A stretch of 64,000 nt of DNA from assembly GCF_001939115.1 (NCBI RefSeq), contig NZ_MQTZ01000042.1, positions 62,001-126,000 of the forward strand, in the 5' to 3' direction. Below the pieces are notes generated by a model, which was not told where the DNA came from, made no database searches, and saw nothing but the letters and a program-made list of their open reading frames with translations. The DNA is from Leptolyngbya sp. 'hensonii' (lineage in GTDB: Bacteria > Cyanobacteriota > Cyanobacteriia > GCF-001939115). The translations under genes and the position numbers were made by a program. Below, piece after piece: positions 8,668 to 18,033 of this stretch (the stretch's first letter is position 1; the number at the start of each line of letters is the position of its first letter).

Positions 8668-9345
8668 ATGAGTACATCTGTGAATGTAATGTCGTCAACC
8701 AGTTCATCTGCGCCAATTGCTCCGCTGATTTTGGAGAGTTTGCCGGCCATCCCATTACCGGATGATGCCTGCCCCCGCCGCCTCCGGTTGATGATTGACC
8801 TCATGCTCTTGACGATCGAAGCCCTTGATCTAGGCGGATCTGAAGCAATTCTGGCCGCATCAGAAGAGTTAGAGTTGCAAAGCATTATTAAGAACCGAGT
8901 CACCTTGTGGCTGCTTCGGAGTACAAATCCTCTGCGGCGATACAGCCAGCGTCGCCCGCTCCGTCTCATTGAAGCCAAGGCTCTAGTTGCAATCACCTGT
9001 CATCTGTCTCGGCGGCTGACTGTGCTCACCCGCCAACTCCTGCTGGCCTATCAGCAACTGGATGAAAAACAGCTTTCCGTCGAACACCATTTCCGCCTGT
9101 CTGAATATCTGGAACGGTTTCGGGTTCATTTTTGTCAGCGGATGAATCCCCGTCGCATGGCGATCGTGGCTCAATACACCAGGATTGATATTGCTGCATC
9201 TTCCCACCATGATGATAAGGGAACCTACAGTGATGAGGGATTGAATCAGCTGGCGATCTTTTTGCTAGAACGCCTGTTGTTCTGCACCGGCACAGCCGGA
9301 ATGCAACGGTTCTGGGTTAGCTTATTTGATGGAGAAATTGAATGA
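8668..9345 (+). CDS. DUF3038 family protein
   Basis: A 225-residue, mostly helical, soluble protein matching the cyanobacterial DUF3038 family: CPRRLRLMIDLMLLTIEALD, then LRRYSQRRPLRLIEAKALV, LRVHFCQRMNPRR-like segment and a C-terminal LNQLAIFLLERLLFCTG. No catalytic motif, signal peptide or membrane segment is evident. Its stop overlaps the start of the DUF4335 gene in an ATGA, so the two are translationally coupled. DUF3038 and DUF4335 genes being neighbours is from general knowledge of cyanobacterial genomes. Function unknown. Confidence 0.8.
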   Translation: MSTSVNVMSSTSSSAPIAPLILESLPAIPLPDDACPRRLRLMIDLMLLTIEALDLGGSEAILAASEELELQSIIKNRVTLWLLRSTNPLRRYSQRRPLRLIEAKALVAITCHLSRRLTVLTRQLLLAYQQLDEKQLSVEHHFRLSEYLERFRVHFCQRMNPRRMAIVAQYTRIDIAASSHHDDKGTYSDEGLNQLAIFLLERLLFCTGTAGMQRFWVSLFDGEIE

Positions 9346-10751
9346 CGATTCAGCGTCAGTACAGCCTGCCGAACTGCACCCTGACATTACAGGGCCTGGG
9401 TGAGGGAGGAGGTTTTGCGATGCAAACCGAGACCCGCCCTCTGATGTCCATTCTCATGAGCGCCGAGTGCTATATCGTCGGGCACGAAAAATCATTGCGT
9501 GGGGGAAGAGAGTTCTTCGAGAATCTGGTGGCAACAGTGAGCCACTATGCCCAAGAATTTTTCAGCACCATTGAAAGCCAGGAGCCAGACCGTCACCGGG
9601 CTTCCATCGTTCATCTCCAGAACCTGGGTCAGGGACTCCATCAATTGACCGTAAGGCCTCAACCAGGGGATGAAATGGTAACCCCCGTCCAGATTAATCT
9701 CACAACCGTGCAACTCTTTGACCTGGTAGAGGCGATCGATCAGTTTTTTGCCGATGCTCAGACCCTGCCAGCCCTGGTGCCCCAGTTGACTCCCCTGCCC
9801 AAACGGTTGACCATCAATCGAGAACCTGCGGCGAAACGAGCTTTGCCCGCAGCCCTGGGCATTTCTGGATTGGCAGTTGCTGCTGTGGCTTCTTTCTATC
9901 TACCGGTTCCTGAGGTCAAGCCACCCCAGCCCTCCCCCAACGCTGTTGAATCGGGTTCCACGCCAACTCCTGGTGCCTCCAAACCTCCTCAGCCCCAACA
10001 GGCTGGGACATCCCCGTCTCCGCAGGCCAGCCCCACCGAAAAACCTGAATCCACAAAACCGGACGATCCGAATGCCGCTGCGACAGCCGGTAATGTGCCC
10101 GAAATCTCTGATCTGGCTGTCATTGGGACCCTCCGACAAAAGCTTTACAATCAGATTGATCAGTCCTGGAAAGTGAATCCTGACTTTAAGCAGGCCTTGG
10201 AATACCGGGTCAGTGTGAATCAGGAAGGTCAGATCGTCGGTTACAAGCCCCTCAACGATGCGGCCCTGAACAATGCCGACAAAACCCCCTTGCCGAGTCT
10301 GAGGAAAATTCCTACTGGGGAATCCCCCCAGCCACCGGCTGCGATCGCCCAGTTCAAGGTGGTCTTCACCTCTGCAGGAGAATTGGATATCAGCTCCTGG
10401 AAAGGTTTTGCGGCAGCCCCTGCCGCCGCACCAGAAATCACTGAACCGGCTCAACTGAAGACATTGAACCGGGCACTATATAAGCAGATCAATGAGAAGT
10501 GGCAGACGAAACCGGAGTTTCCTAAGGAACTGATTTACCGGGTTGAGGTGGATGAAAATGGGGTGTTAGCCCATTATGAGCCCGTGAATCAACCTGCCTA
10601 TGACTACGTTCAGGACATTCCCCTGCCTGAACTGGTGAAGGCAGTTTCCCCTGAAAACCCTAAGGGCACGGCCCCCAGGAAAGGGCTGTTCAAGGTTGTT
10701 TTCCAGCCGAATGGTGTACTCCAGGTTAGTCCATGGCGGGGCTATCGTTAG
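9342..10751 (+). CDS. DUF4335 family membrane protein with duplicated C-terminal domain
   Basis: A 469-residue protein. Residues 1-150 form the cyanobacterial DUF4335 region (RQYSLPNCTLTLQGLGEG, MSILMSAECYIVGHEKSLRG). A single membrane segment follows near residues 165-187 (ALPAALGISGLAVAAVASFY), then a Pro/Ser/Thr-rich linker to about residue 245 and two copies of a roughly 95-residue domain. The copies begin IGTLRQKLYNQIDQSWK and LKTLNRALYKQINEKWQ and end FKVVFTSAGELDISSWKG and FKVVFQPNGVLQVSPWRG. The arrangement suggests a cytosolic N-terminal domain, a membrane anchor and paired periplasmic domains vaguely like TonB/TolA C-termini. Translationally coupled to the DUF3038 gene. Confidence 0.8.
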   Translation: MTIQRQYSLPNCTLTLQGLGEGGGFAMQTETRPLMSILMSAECYIVGHEKSLRGGREFFENLVATVSHYAQEFFSTIESQEPDRHRASIVHLQNLGQGLHQLTVRPQPGDEMVTPVQINLTTVQLFDLVEAIDQFFADAQTLPALVPQLTPLPKRLTINREPAAKRALPAALGISGLAVAAVASFYLPVPEVKPPQPSPNAVESGSTPTPGASKPPQPQQAGTSPSPQASPTEKPESTKPDDPNAAATAGNVPEISDLAVIGTLRQKLYNQIDQSWKVNPDFKQALEYRVSVNQEGQIVGYKPLNDAALNNADKTPLPSLRKIPTGESPQPPAAIAQFKVVFTSAGELDISSWKGFAAAPAAAPEITEPAQLKTLNRALYKQINEKWQTKPEFPKELIYRVEVDENGVLAHYEPVNQPAYDYVQDIPLPELVKAVSPENPKGTAPRKGLFKVVFQPNGVLQVSPWRGYR

Positions 10752-10787
10752 GACCCAATGCCCTCAGAGGTTTGACCGCTGCCTCCT

Positions 10788-11372
10788 TTAGGGATGGATG
10801 ATCCCATCTGCCATGGTGGCTCCACTCAGGTTCGTCCCCTCTAAATTTGCTTTCCAGAGATTGGCCCCCAGCAAATTGGCCTGTCGCAAGTCTGCCTTTT
10901 TTAGGTTCGCTGTAATCAGATTGGCCCCACTCAAATCAACTTCCCTCAAATGGGTCTCAATCAAAATCGCGCCGACCAGATCGGTAAGCCCCATATCAGC
11001 GTGATTGACTTTGGCCTGACTCAAATTAGCTCCATTCAAATTTGCTTTCCAGAGTCGGGCGGTGATTAGTTTTGTGTGGGTTAAGTTGGCTTTACAGAGC
11101 TCAGCCACAATCAAATTAGCGTGACTCAAGTTTGCCTCGCTCAGATTCGCCCCCGTAAGATTGACTGCAGTCAAAGAGGCATAACTTAAATTGGCACCCC
11201 GCAAATTCGCTCTAAACAGATTGGCGCGGCTTAAATCAGCATTCGCGAGATTGGCCTCCGCGAGATTGATTTCGCTCAGGTTAGCTCTGTAAAGATTCGC
11301 TTTACCCAGGTCTATTCTACTGAAGTCTCTTTCCCCTGCTGCGTATCGCTTCAGAAGCTCATCAATATCCAT
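10788..11372 (-). CDS. Pentapeptide-repeat protein
   Basis: A 194-residue protein made almost wholly of A(N/D)LxX pentapeptides (ANLYRANLSEINLAEANL and so on, over 30 repeats), predicted to fold as a right-handed quadrilateral beta helix. A short helical N-terminus (MDIDELLKRYAAGERDFSRI) is typical of cyanobacterial members. No signal peptide, so probably cytosolic. The fold is a protein-interaction scaffold; no specific function follows. It converges with the DUF4335 gene 36 bp away. Confidence 0.92.
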   Translation of the reverse strand: MDIDELLKRYAAGERDFSRIDLGKANLYRANLSEINLAEANLANADLSRANLFRANLRGANLSYASLTAVNLTGANLSEANLSHANLIVAELCKANLTHTKLITARLWKANLNGANLSQAKVNHADMGLTDLVGAILIETHLREVDLSGANLITANLKKADLRQANLLGANLWKANLEGTNLSGATMADGIIHP

Positions 11373-11540
11373 GCGGCCTATATCTCAATCAATGACTGCA
11401 GTTTTGAATTTCTTCCATAAAACTACAATCTAATCTTCTGAACTACTACCTTAATAGCAGGATATTCCATCGTAAACCATCCTGGAAATTCAGCAGCTTC
11501 TACTAATCGAGCAATGTCCGATCAGCCCGTTTAAACTAGC

Positions 11541-11557
11541 ACGGGCATCCTGCCCGT
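11541..11557. repeat. Short GC-rich hairpin (ACGGGCA-TCC-TGCCCGT)
   Basis: A perfect 7-bp inverted repeat with a 3-nt loop in the 357-bp spacer between the pentapeptide-repeat gene and lepB, followed by TTCT on the plus strand. GGGCAGGATGCCC-type palindromes are dispersed in many cyanobacterial genomes, so this may be a REP-like element rather than a terminator. Confidence 0.6.
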
Positions 11558-11671
11558 TTCTATAAAAGATTTGTCAGGCAGTCAGGTCCCCAAGTCATGA
11601 GAGAGAACTGAGTTCCGATCAGTTCCGAGTCTATGGCATGAAAAATTACTAGAGAATAAAGTAAGGAAAAA

Positions 11672-11690
11672 AGGTGACGATCGTTCACCT
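11672..11690. promoter_or_regulatory. Near-palindrome upstream of lepB (possible operator)
   Basis: AGGTGACGATCGTTCACCT is an almost perfect 19-bp palindrome centred on CGATCG, 40 bp before the GTG start of lepB. AGGTGA/TCACCT arms are symmetrical, with one mismatch beside the core. It could be a regulator site or part of the leader; the core also resembles the abundant CGATCG word, so chance is possible. Confidence 0.35.
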
Positions 11691-11729
11691 GCATTCCAAT
11701 CAGAACTGAGTAGGAGCATTGAACCTGCC

Positions 11730-12803
11730 GTGAATCCTAATCGGACAGGATCCGATAACCTCTCGACCCATCGTATCCCAGCTAAGAATCCCTGGTTGGC
11801 CGTCAACCTATCGATGCTGTTTCCTGGCCTGGGTCTGATTTATGCAAATCGGTTTCCTGAAGGCGGCTGTTTTCTGGCCCTTGAACTGGCCGTGCTGACG
11901 ATCCTGGGCTGGTCTGTTTTTGGAGCTAACGGCAATACTATGGTAGGTCTGGCCCTGATCCTGCCTGCCATTTTCATTTATGTTGCCAGCCTCTTTGAGT
12001 CCTATCGCTGTGTGAGTGGAATCAGTATCCTGGCAGCACAGAACAGGCTGAACCGGCAAAAGGATCCCTGGTTTGCGGTTTTTCTCTCTCAATTAATTCC
12101 GGGGTTGGGGCATTTCCACCTTGAAGATCTGGTCACAGGCTCTGCCCTGATGGTCTTGACCCTGATCGCCCTGGGTTTGAGCAGTCGCTCTTCCTGGCTT
12201 CTGCTGGCTCCTCCCCTACTCTACGCCATTGCCTGCTACCATATCTCCACCGCATTTCAACCACAGTTTCGCTCCAGGCAGCAACTTCTACTGCTCCTGA
12301 TTACGGCGATCATGGTTTTAAGGTTAACCCTCGGCTCCATCCCCATTTGGGTCCGTTTTTTTGTGGAACCTTTCATTGTTCCCAGTAGTTCCATGTTACC
12401 GACACTGCAGGTTGGCGATCGGATCTTTGTGGATAAATCCCCTGCTTACCGCCCCAGGCAGGAAGATCTCATTGTTTTCCAAGCTCCCCAAGCAGCCCTA
12501 GCCGGAGACAGCAAAAAGATCAGATTTTACGTAAAACGCATTATTGGCGAACCGGGGCAAATCATCCAGGTGAAAGACTGGCGGGTTTATGTCGATGGTT
12601 TGCCACTGCAAGAGAATTACATTGCTGAACCCCCCGCTTATCTCTGGGGACCCAAGACCGTTCCCCCAGGCTCCTATTTTGTCATGGGAGATAATCGCAA
12701 TGACAGTTTTGATTCCCATGTCTGGGGCTTTCTCTCGCAAAGCCAGATTATTGGTCGAGCTTATAAAATCTACTGGCCCCCCCGACGGATCAAGGCCCTG
12801 TAG
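11730..12803 (+). CDS. lepB: Signal peptidase I with duplicated membrane N-terminal region
   Basis: A 357-residue type I signal peptidase. The catalytic half (about residues 205-357) has the serine motif PSSSMLPTLQVGDRIF, the lysine motif FYVKRIIGEPGQ and box E MGDNRNDSFDSHVWG, so it should cleave Sec/Tat signal peptides on the periplasmic or lumenal side. The first 190 residues are unusual: two related segments begin NPWLAVNLSMLFPGLG and DPWFAVFLSQLIPGLG, each followed by hydrophobic helices, giving about six extra membrane spans before the usual anchor (RQQLLLLLITAIMVLRL). A GTG start is used here; no better ATG precedes the first repeat. Confidence 0.9.
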   Translation: MNPNRTGSDNLSTHRIPAKNPWLAVNLSMLFPGLGLIYANRFPEGGCFLALELAVLTILGWSVFGANGNTMVGLALILPAIFIYVASLFESYRCVSGISILAAQNRLNRQKDPWFAVFLSQLIPGLGHFHLEDLVTGSALMVLTLIALGLSSRSSWLLLAPPLLYAIACYHISTAFQPQFRSRQQLLLLLITAIMVLRLTLGSIPIWVRFFVEPFIVPSSSMLPTLQVGDRIFVDKSPAYRPRQEDLIVFQAPQAALAGDSKKIRFYVKRIIGEPGQIIQVKDWRVYVDGLPLQENYIAEPPAYLWGPKTVPPGSYFVMGDNRNDSFDSHVWGFLSQSQIIGRAYKIYWPPRRIKAL

Positions 12804-12811
12804 CCTGAAAT

Positions 12812-12967
12812 TCAAACTCCACCTGACGATTCCATTGTTTGCAGGGATTTCAGGGCAGCGCGACTCTGATACCGATCAGCAAAATGCTGCTTAATCTGAG
12901 TTGCATACTCCTGCACAGGTTTAGGGGGGAGCAGTGCCACAAACAGACGCAGTTTGACCAAGTTCAT
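12812..12967 (-). pseudogene. thpR: N-terminal fragment of RNA 2',3'-cyclic phosphodiesterase (ThpR/LigT family)
   Basis: A 51-codon frame starting at an ATG at 12967 reads MNLVKLRLFVALLPPKPVQE, then YATQIKQHFADRYQSRAALK, and then leaves the family with SLQTMESSGGV and a stop. The first 41 residues match the N-terminus of ThpR/2'-5' RNA ligase proteins, where RLFVALLP is the first beta strand and AALKSPPHITL carries the first HxT motif. Here the sequence diverges exactly before that HxT, and no downstream frame carries the rest, so the gene appears truncated by deletion. The remainder of 12968-13112 shows nothing recognisable. Confidence 0.75.
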
Positions 12968-13112
12968 GCCATTAGAAACTCTGGCTTCCACTGAGACAAT
13001 AGCAGCCAGAGTAAATGTAGACTAGGTATCTTTGAGGAGATATTGGCTTGAAATTATCATTCCAGCCATTGGCAGGACTGTCGTGCAGGCTACCGAGTTG
13101 AAGAAACCCTAG

Positions 13113-15191
13113 TTATCCACCCGTCCGAACCTGACTCTCAACTAGCTGCTGATGCAGTTGCTTCCAGGTCTGAGCCGGTTCCCGACACAGGAGACCCTGA
13201 CAAACCAGCCCCACCGCACCCACAGGCAAATCCTCTGTAGTCGCCAGGACGGTTGCCGGTAAGTACCGACTGGCCAGAGCATTGAGTTGATCAGCCGGGA
13301 CGCGCACCAGCGTCTGGTTATAGAACCAATCCAGGGCTGTGAAAAGGCTGGGGCAAGCCTGGGGGGTACGCTGCAGGATACTTCCAAAAGATTGTAGGGC
13401 CTGTTCTGCCCGATCGAGATAGTCCAGATTTTCGCTCAAAAGCGCCAATCGGACCAAGTTGGCGATCGCAACGCCATTGGCTGCAGGAGTGGCATTATCC
13501 ACATAACTGCGCTCCCGCACAATCAGATCTCGCCCTGCATCAGCGGCTGTGTTGTAGTAGCCTCCCAGTTCCACGCTCCAGAGAAATTCATCAAATTCTT
13601 CCTGAACCCGCATGGCCTGCTCCAACCAATTTGTCATCGGTTCTGGGGCGGCACCCACAACCACCAGGCTGGCTTGTTGTAAATCCAGCAGCGCTTTAAT
13701 AAACAGGGCATAATCCTCAGACTGGGCCAGGACTGCGATCTGCCCCTCATAGTTCAACCGGTGGAAGCGCCCATCCTGCCACTGGTGTTGCCGAATAAAA
13801 TTGGCAGCCTGGATCGCAGGTTGCAAATAGTCTGAAGCCTGAAAGGCTGTCGCAGCACGGGCCAGCCCAGAAATCATCAGGCTGTTCCAAGCCACGATCA
13901 TCTTTGTATCCGTAACCGGTGGAATTCGACCAGGCCAATCGTGGCTTTTCGCCTCCTGGTTGTTGCGAGCGGGTGGAAAAGTGGTCAGGGTCTGACGATT
14001 TTCCCCATAGCGAATCTGAAATAGCTTATCCAGAGCAGATTTGAGGTTTACACTCAGGACACCAATTTCGTACCGTTGCAGAACGCTTTTCCCTTCAAAA
14101 TTACCCTCCGGCGTAACGGTAAAGTTTTCAATGAGCTCAGCGAATTCATCCGCCGTTAACTGGGCCTCCAGTTCAGGATAGGTCCAGACATAAAATGCGC
14201 CCTCCTCCGGTTCAATATCATGCGCAGTGTGGAAGCTATCCGCATCCTGAGCGGCATAGAAGTAGCCAGCCGGAGCTGTCATTTCCCGCTGGAGCCATTG
14301 CAAAGTTCCCGCGATCGCCGTTTCAAAGGCCGGTTCCTGAACGCCAGTAGTCCAGAGATTCGCCAGGTATTCCATAATCTGGCCATTGTCGTAGAGCATC
14401 TTCTCAAAGTGAGGCACAGTCCAGTTGGGGTCTACCGTGTAACGATGGAAGCCACCCCCAACATGGTCATAGATGCCACCCAGGGCTAGCAAGATACCCC
14501 GCTGAGTAGCCAACTGACGGGCATTGTCAGGCGACTGCATCTGAAACCGGGCAGCACGCAAGGTCAGATCGGCGTAAGGAATCATGGGAAAGCTGGGACC
14601 CGATCCCCGAGGGCTCAGCACCCCCACCGTCTTTTCCACACCTTGCCGAAACTGATCCGCATTCAGAACCTGCCCGGGCTGGATCAGCACCGAACTCTGG
14701 AGTGCCCCCAGAATTTTTTCCCGAATCCCTAGCAGTTCTTCCTTGTCGGTATCGTAATAGCGGCGCAGTTCCTGCAATACCCTCAAAAAACCGGGTCGGC
14801 CATAGCGGGGTTCTACCGGAAAATAGGTTCCCCCATAGAAAGGCACCCGATCCTCCGGTGACAGAAACACATTTAACGGCCAGCCCCCCTGCCCTACCAT
14901 CATCTGCAGAGCCTGCATATAAATGGTGTCCAGATCAGGCCGTTCTTCCCGATCGACCTTGATCGGAAGAAAGTAAGTGTTCATGTACTCCGCGATCGTG
15001 AGGTCAGAAAATGCCTCCCCCTCCATCACCGTACACCAGTGGCAACTGGAGTAGCCGATCGACAGAAAAATGGGCTTATTCTCTCGCTTCGCCGTTTCCA
15101 GGGCTTCATCACACCAGGGCCACCAGTCGATCGGATTTTCGGCATGCTTCCGTAGATACAGGCTCTGAGACTGGGCGAGACGGTTTGGCAT
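13113..15191 (-). CDS. Thioredoxin-fold DUF255 protein (YyaL/SPATA20 family)
   Basis: A 692-residue protein of the YyaL family. Residues 1-160 form a thioredoxin-like DUF255 domain with the start [20 protein letters not shown], the redox-type motif [13 protein letters not shown] and [13 protein letters not shown]. The remaining 500 residues are an alpha/alpha-barrel-like region as in six-hairpin glycosidases ([41 protein letters not shown]). Relatives occur from bacteria to animals; the biochemical activity is not established. No signal peptide. It stands alone, convergent to lepB and divergent from the cyclase-TIR gene. Confidence 0.9.
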   Translation of the reverse strand: MPNRLAQSQSLYLRKHAENPIDWWPWCDEALETAKRENKPIFLSIGYSSCHWCTVMEGEAFSDLTIAEYMNTYFLPIKVDREERPDLDTIYMQALQMMVGQGGWPLNVFLSPEDRVPFYGGTYFPVEPRYGRPGFLRVLQELRRYYDTDKEELLGIREKILGALQSSVLIQPGQVLNADQFRQGVEKTVGVLSPRGSGPSFPMIPYADLTLRAARFQMQSPDNARQLATQRGILLALGGIYDHVGGGFHRYTVDPNWTVPHFEKMLYDNGQIMEYLANLWTTGVQEPAFETAIAGTLQWLQREMTAPAGYFYAAQDADSFHTAHDIEPEEGAFYVWTYPELEAQLTADEFAELIENFTVTPEGNFEGKSVLQRYEIGVLSVNLKSALDKLFQIRYGENRQTLTTFPPARNNQEAKSHDWPGRIPPVTDTKMIVAWNSLMISGLARAATAFQASDYLQPAIQAANFIRQHQWQDGRFHRLNYEGQIAVLAQSEDYALFIKALLDLQQASLVVVGAAPEPMTNWLEQAMRVQEEFDEFLWSVELGGYYNTAADAGRDLIVRERSYVDNATPAANGVAIANLVRLALLSENLDYLDRAEQALQSFGSILQRTPQACPSLFTALDWFYNQTLVRVPADQLNALASRYLPATVLATTEDLPVGAVGLVCQGLLCREPAQTWKQLHQQLVESQVRTGG

Positions 15192-15299
15192 AGCAGGGTT
15201 GAGGGTTCGGTGAGCACTCCCAGTTTAGGATATTTACGCCAAGACACAGAAAAGGCTAAGCACAGGGCTGATAGTCTCTGCGGTGCATCTCTCCCGGTG

Positions 15300-15315
15300 A
15301 CGTAACGGATTACGT
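15300..15315. promoter_or_regulatory. Palindrome ACGTAA-CGGA-TTACGT upstream of the cyclase-TIR operon
   Basis: A perfect 6-4-6 inverted repeat 80 bp before the start of the cyclase-TIR-ATPase gene, within the 203-bp divergent spacer shared with the DUF255 gene. Its size and symmetry fit a dimeric regulator's operator. It does not match the CRP consensus TGTGA-N6-TCACA. Confidence 0.45.
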
Positions 15316-15394
15316 AAATTGAAGAAAACCCCTCAAAAACTGCGATTCAGTGAATTCACCCTGTATGAATGAAATAGAGTTCCCTGCTTGACCC

Positions 15395-18031
15395 ATGTAT
15401 TCAGGCAAAACCATCCCTTTACCCGCCCGGTTGCTTGGCTCTACCACCCTGGCGGCGATCGTCTGCACTGATGTCTTGGCCTCCACTGCCCGCATCCACA
15501 CAGACCAGGAGCAGACCTTAACGCTGATCCGCCGCGATCACCAGACCATGCAGGAAATCTGTCAACGCTACGATGGGCAGATTGTCAAATCTCTGGGAGA
15601 TGGGCTCATCCTGCGGTTTGCCAGCGTTAAGTCTGCGCTTCTATGTGCCCTGGAATTTCAGGCCACCCTGGCCACCCGATCGGAGCAACCAGGACTGCAA
15701 CATCGAATTGGGATTCATCTGGGAGAAGTGGCCTTCGGACATGAGGACGATCTGCTGGGGGATGCCGTCAATATTGCCGATTGTCTGCAGCATCTGGCCC
15801 AACCGGGGGGGGTTTGCCTGTCCCGATCAGTCTACGATGCGATCGTGGCCAGCCTCCCCATCCAGCTCCAGGACGGCGGCTTAGTTCACCTGAATGGTCT
15901 GGCATCAGAAATGCGGGTCTACCATGTGCTCCCGGCCTATTCCTTAACCAGTGCAGGACAGAGGAACTCATCGGATCAACTGGCCGCCATCAGTTTCACA
16001 GCAGTGGTTGATTACAATACCCGCATGCATCAGGATCAGACCTTGACTCTGGGACAACTGCAGCGCGATTTTCAACTTATGCGGGAGGTTGGCCTGCGCT
16101 ACGAAGGGAAAGAGATCAAATCCCTGGGCTATGGTCTGGTGATGGCTTTTGCCAGTGCCGAACGGGCTGTCACCTGGGCGATCGAAGTGCAACGGGCCCT
16201 GGCAGTCCAGACAGCACGGTTGGACCAGGAAGACAATCTGGAACATCGGATCGGCATCCATCTGGGGGATGTGGAGTTTCGGGATGGGGATGTCATGGGG
16301 GATGTGGTCAATATTGCAGCCCGACTCCAACCGCTAGCAGCGCCTGGTGGAGTCTGTCTTTCCCAGGCCGTTTATGATGCTGTCATGAGCGGGTTACAGG
16401 TTAGCGTGGAGGATGGGGGTCTGCAGAACTTAAAGGGAATTCCCCACCCGGTGCGGGTCTATGACATTCCACCCCCACCACCCGTCACCATTACGCGGCG
16501 AAAGGTGTTCATTTCTTATCGGGCCAAGGAGCCTGATTTGGGTCTGGCCAGGGAGTTTCACCATGCCCTCACGGCTGCAGGTCACGAAGTTTTCATGGCG
16601 GGAGAGAGCATTCGACCTGGTGAAGACTGGGTGCAGCGAATTGATGCAGAATTGCAGCAATGTGACTACCTGCTGTTACTGCTCTCCGAAAAGGCCGTTG
16701 CCAGTGAGATGGTCACGGAGGAAGTCCGTCGGGCCAAAGGGTTACGGGATTTGAGCCCCGATCGTAAGCCCGTGATTCTGCCCATTCGGGTCAGTTTTCC
16801 CAGAACGGCCCCCCTCAATTATGACCTGCGGGGATTCCTCAATCGCATCCAACAGCGGGAGTGGGAATCGTCCGAAGATACTCCGGCACTCCTGGAAGAA
16901 TATCTGGACCTGATTGAGCGAGGAGCCCTGTTGGAGAGTGTGGAAGGTTCGGAACTGACCCTGACCCCGGTAGTCGAGCGTTCCGATCTACCACCCCTGC
17001 CTGTTGCTGAACCAGAATTGCCGGGGGGGCAAATGGATGTGGCCTCTGCTTTCTATGTGGTGCGGGAGCCGATCGAGTCCTTCTGCTATCGGGAAATCAC
17101 AAAAAATGGGGCCTTGATTCGGATTAAGGCTCCCCGACAGATGGGTAAGACATCCCTGATGGCCCACATTCTCTACCAGGCCAAGCAACAGACCTATCGC
17201 ACTATCCCTCTAACGTTCCAGCTCACAGATGAGGCAGTCTTTACGGACCTGAACCAGTTCCTGCGCCGCTTCTGTGCTCTGGTCAGCCGCAAGCTGGGCA
17301 TTCCCCTGAAGCAACTGGACGAATACTGGGATGACCAGTATTTCGGTCCCAAGGATAACTGCACTGAATTCTTCGAACAGTGCATCCTGGCTAACCTGGA
17401 AACTCCGCTGGTGCTGGCTCTGGATGAGGTCGATCAGGTCTTTGTCAATCACCGGGTCGCTAAAGAATTCTTGACACTGCTGCGGGCCTGGAATGAACAG
17501 GCCAAGGTGAGTGATATCTGGGCCCAGTTGCGGCTGGTTCTGGTCCATTCTACGGAAGTCTACATTGTCATGGACACGAACTCTTCTCCCTTTAATGTGG
17601 GACTGCCGATCGAGCTGCCGGAATTCACGCCAGAGCAGGTCGCCGATCTGGCCGATCGTCACGGTCTGATCTGGACCCCAACCCAGATCCAGCAACTGAT
17701 GGCCATGATTGGGGGGCATCCCTATCTGGTTCGAGTCGCCATGTACTATGTCGCTCGGGGGGATGTCAACTTTGCGGAGCTGTTGCAGATGGCCGCAACC
17801 GAAGCAGGGCTCTATGGGGATCACCTGCGCCGCCACCTGTGGAACCTGGAGCAGCACAAGGATCTAGCAACTGCAATGGCTCAGGTGGTTGCGTCCGAAA
17901 TACCTGTGCGTCTGGATGCAGAGCAGGCATTCAAACTCCATGGCATGGGCCTGGTCCAGTTGCATCAGAACAAAGTGACACCCCGTTACGACATGTATCG
18001 CCTGTACTTCCGAGACCGGTTGGGAGGGTAA
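15395..18031 (+). CDS. Tandem class III cyclase domains + TIR + AAA-like ATPase
   Basis: An 878-residue four-module protein with no membrane segment. Residues 18-180 and 198-357 are class III nucleotidyl-cyclase homology domains. Domain 1 keeps both metal-binding aspartates (Asp26; Asp69 in KSLGDG) but has Cys130 in place of the transition-state arginine (VNIADC). Domain 2 keeps Asn306 and Arg310 (VNIAAR), Lys242 and Asp299 but has Tyr246 in place of the second aspartate (KSLGYG). One composite active site could form, as in mammalian C1/C2. Residues 368-510 are a TIR domain ([12 protein letters not shown]) with Glu443 at the NADase glutamate position (SEMVTEE). Residues 550-870 are an AAA-like ATPase ([19 protein letters not shown]). 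It is followed after 2 bp by a second AAA gene. Confidence 0.88.
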   Translation: MYSGKTIPLPARLLGSTTLAAIVCTDVLASTARIHTDQEQTLTLIRRDHQTMQEICQRYDGQIVKSLGDGLILRFASVKSALLCALEFQATLATRSEQPGLQHRIGIHLGEVAFGHEDDLLGDAVNIADCLQHLAQPGGVCLSRSVYDAIVASLPIQLQDGGLVHLNGLASEMRVYHVLPAYSLTSAGQRNSSDQLAAISFTAVVDYNTRMHQDQTLTLGQLQRDFQLMREVGLRYEGKEIKSLGYGLVMAFASAERAVTWAIEVQRALAVQTARLDQEDNLEHRIGIHLGDVEFRDGDVMGDVVNIAARLQPLAAPGGVCLSQAVYDAVMSGLQVSVEDGGLQNLKGIPHPVRVYDIPPPPPVTITRRKVFISYRAKEPDLGLAREFHHALTAAGHEVFMAGESIRPGEDWVQRIDAELQQCDYLLLLLSEKAVASEMVTEEVRRAKGLRDLSPDRKPVILPIRVSFPRTAPLNYDLRGFLNRIQQREWESSEDTPALLEEYLDLIERGALLESVEGSELTLTPVVERSDLPPLPVAEPELPGGQMDVASAFYVVREPIESFCYREITKNGALIRIKAPRQMGKTSLMAHILYQAKQQTYRTIPLTFQLTDEAVFTDLNQFLRRFCALVSRKLGIPLKQLDEYWDDQYFGPKDNCTEFFEQCILANLETPLVLALDEVDQVFVNHRVAKEFLTLLRAWNEQAKVSDIWAQLRLVLVHSTEVYIVMDTNSSPFNVGLPIELPEFTPEQVADLADRHGLIWTPTQIQQLMAMIGGHPYLVRVAMYYVARGDVNFAELLQMAATEAGLYGDHLRRHLWNLEQHKDLATAMAQVVASEIPVRLDAEQAFKLHGMGLVQLHQNKVTPRYDMYRLYFRDRLGG

Positions 18032-18033
18032 AG

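Noticed and set aside
8511-8996. 161-codon minus-strand frame across the DUF3038 gene
   Set aside because: It is antisense to a well-supported gene, rich in Arg and Ser as expected of a shadow frame, and matches no family.
11541-11557. Insertion-sequence terminal repeat
   Set aside because: No partner repeat or transposase frame is found nearby; a REP-like hairpin is a simpler reading.
17839-18033. Longer N-terminus for the AAA-WD40 protein
   Set aside because: It would overlap the upstream cyclase-TIR gene by nearly 200 bp; the ATG at 18034 has a good ribosome site and starts the conserved region.
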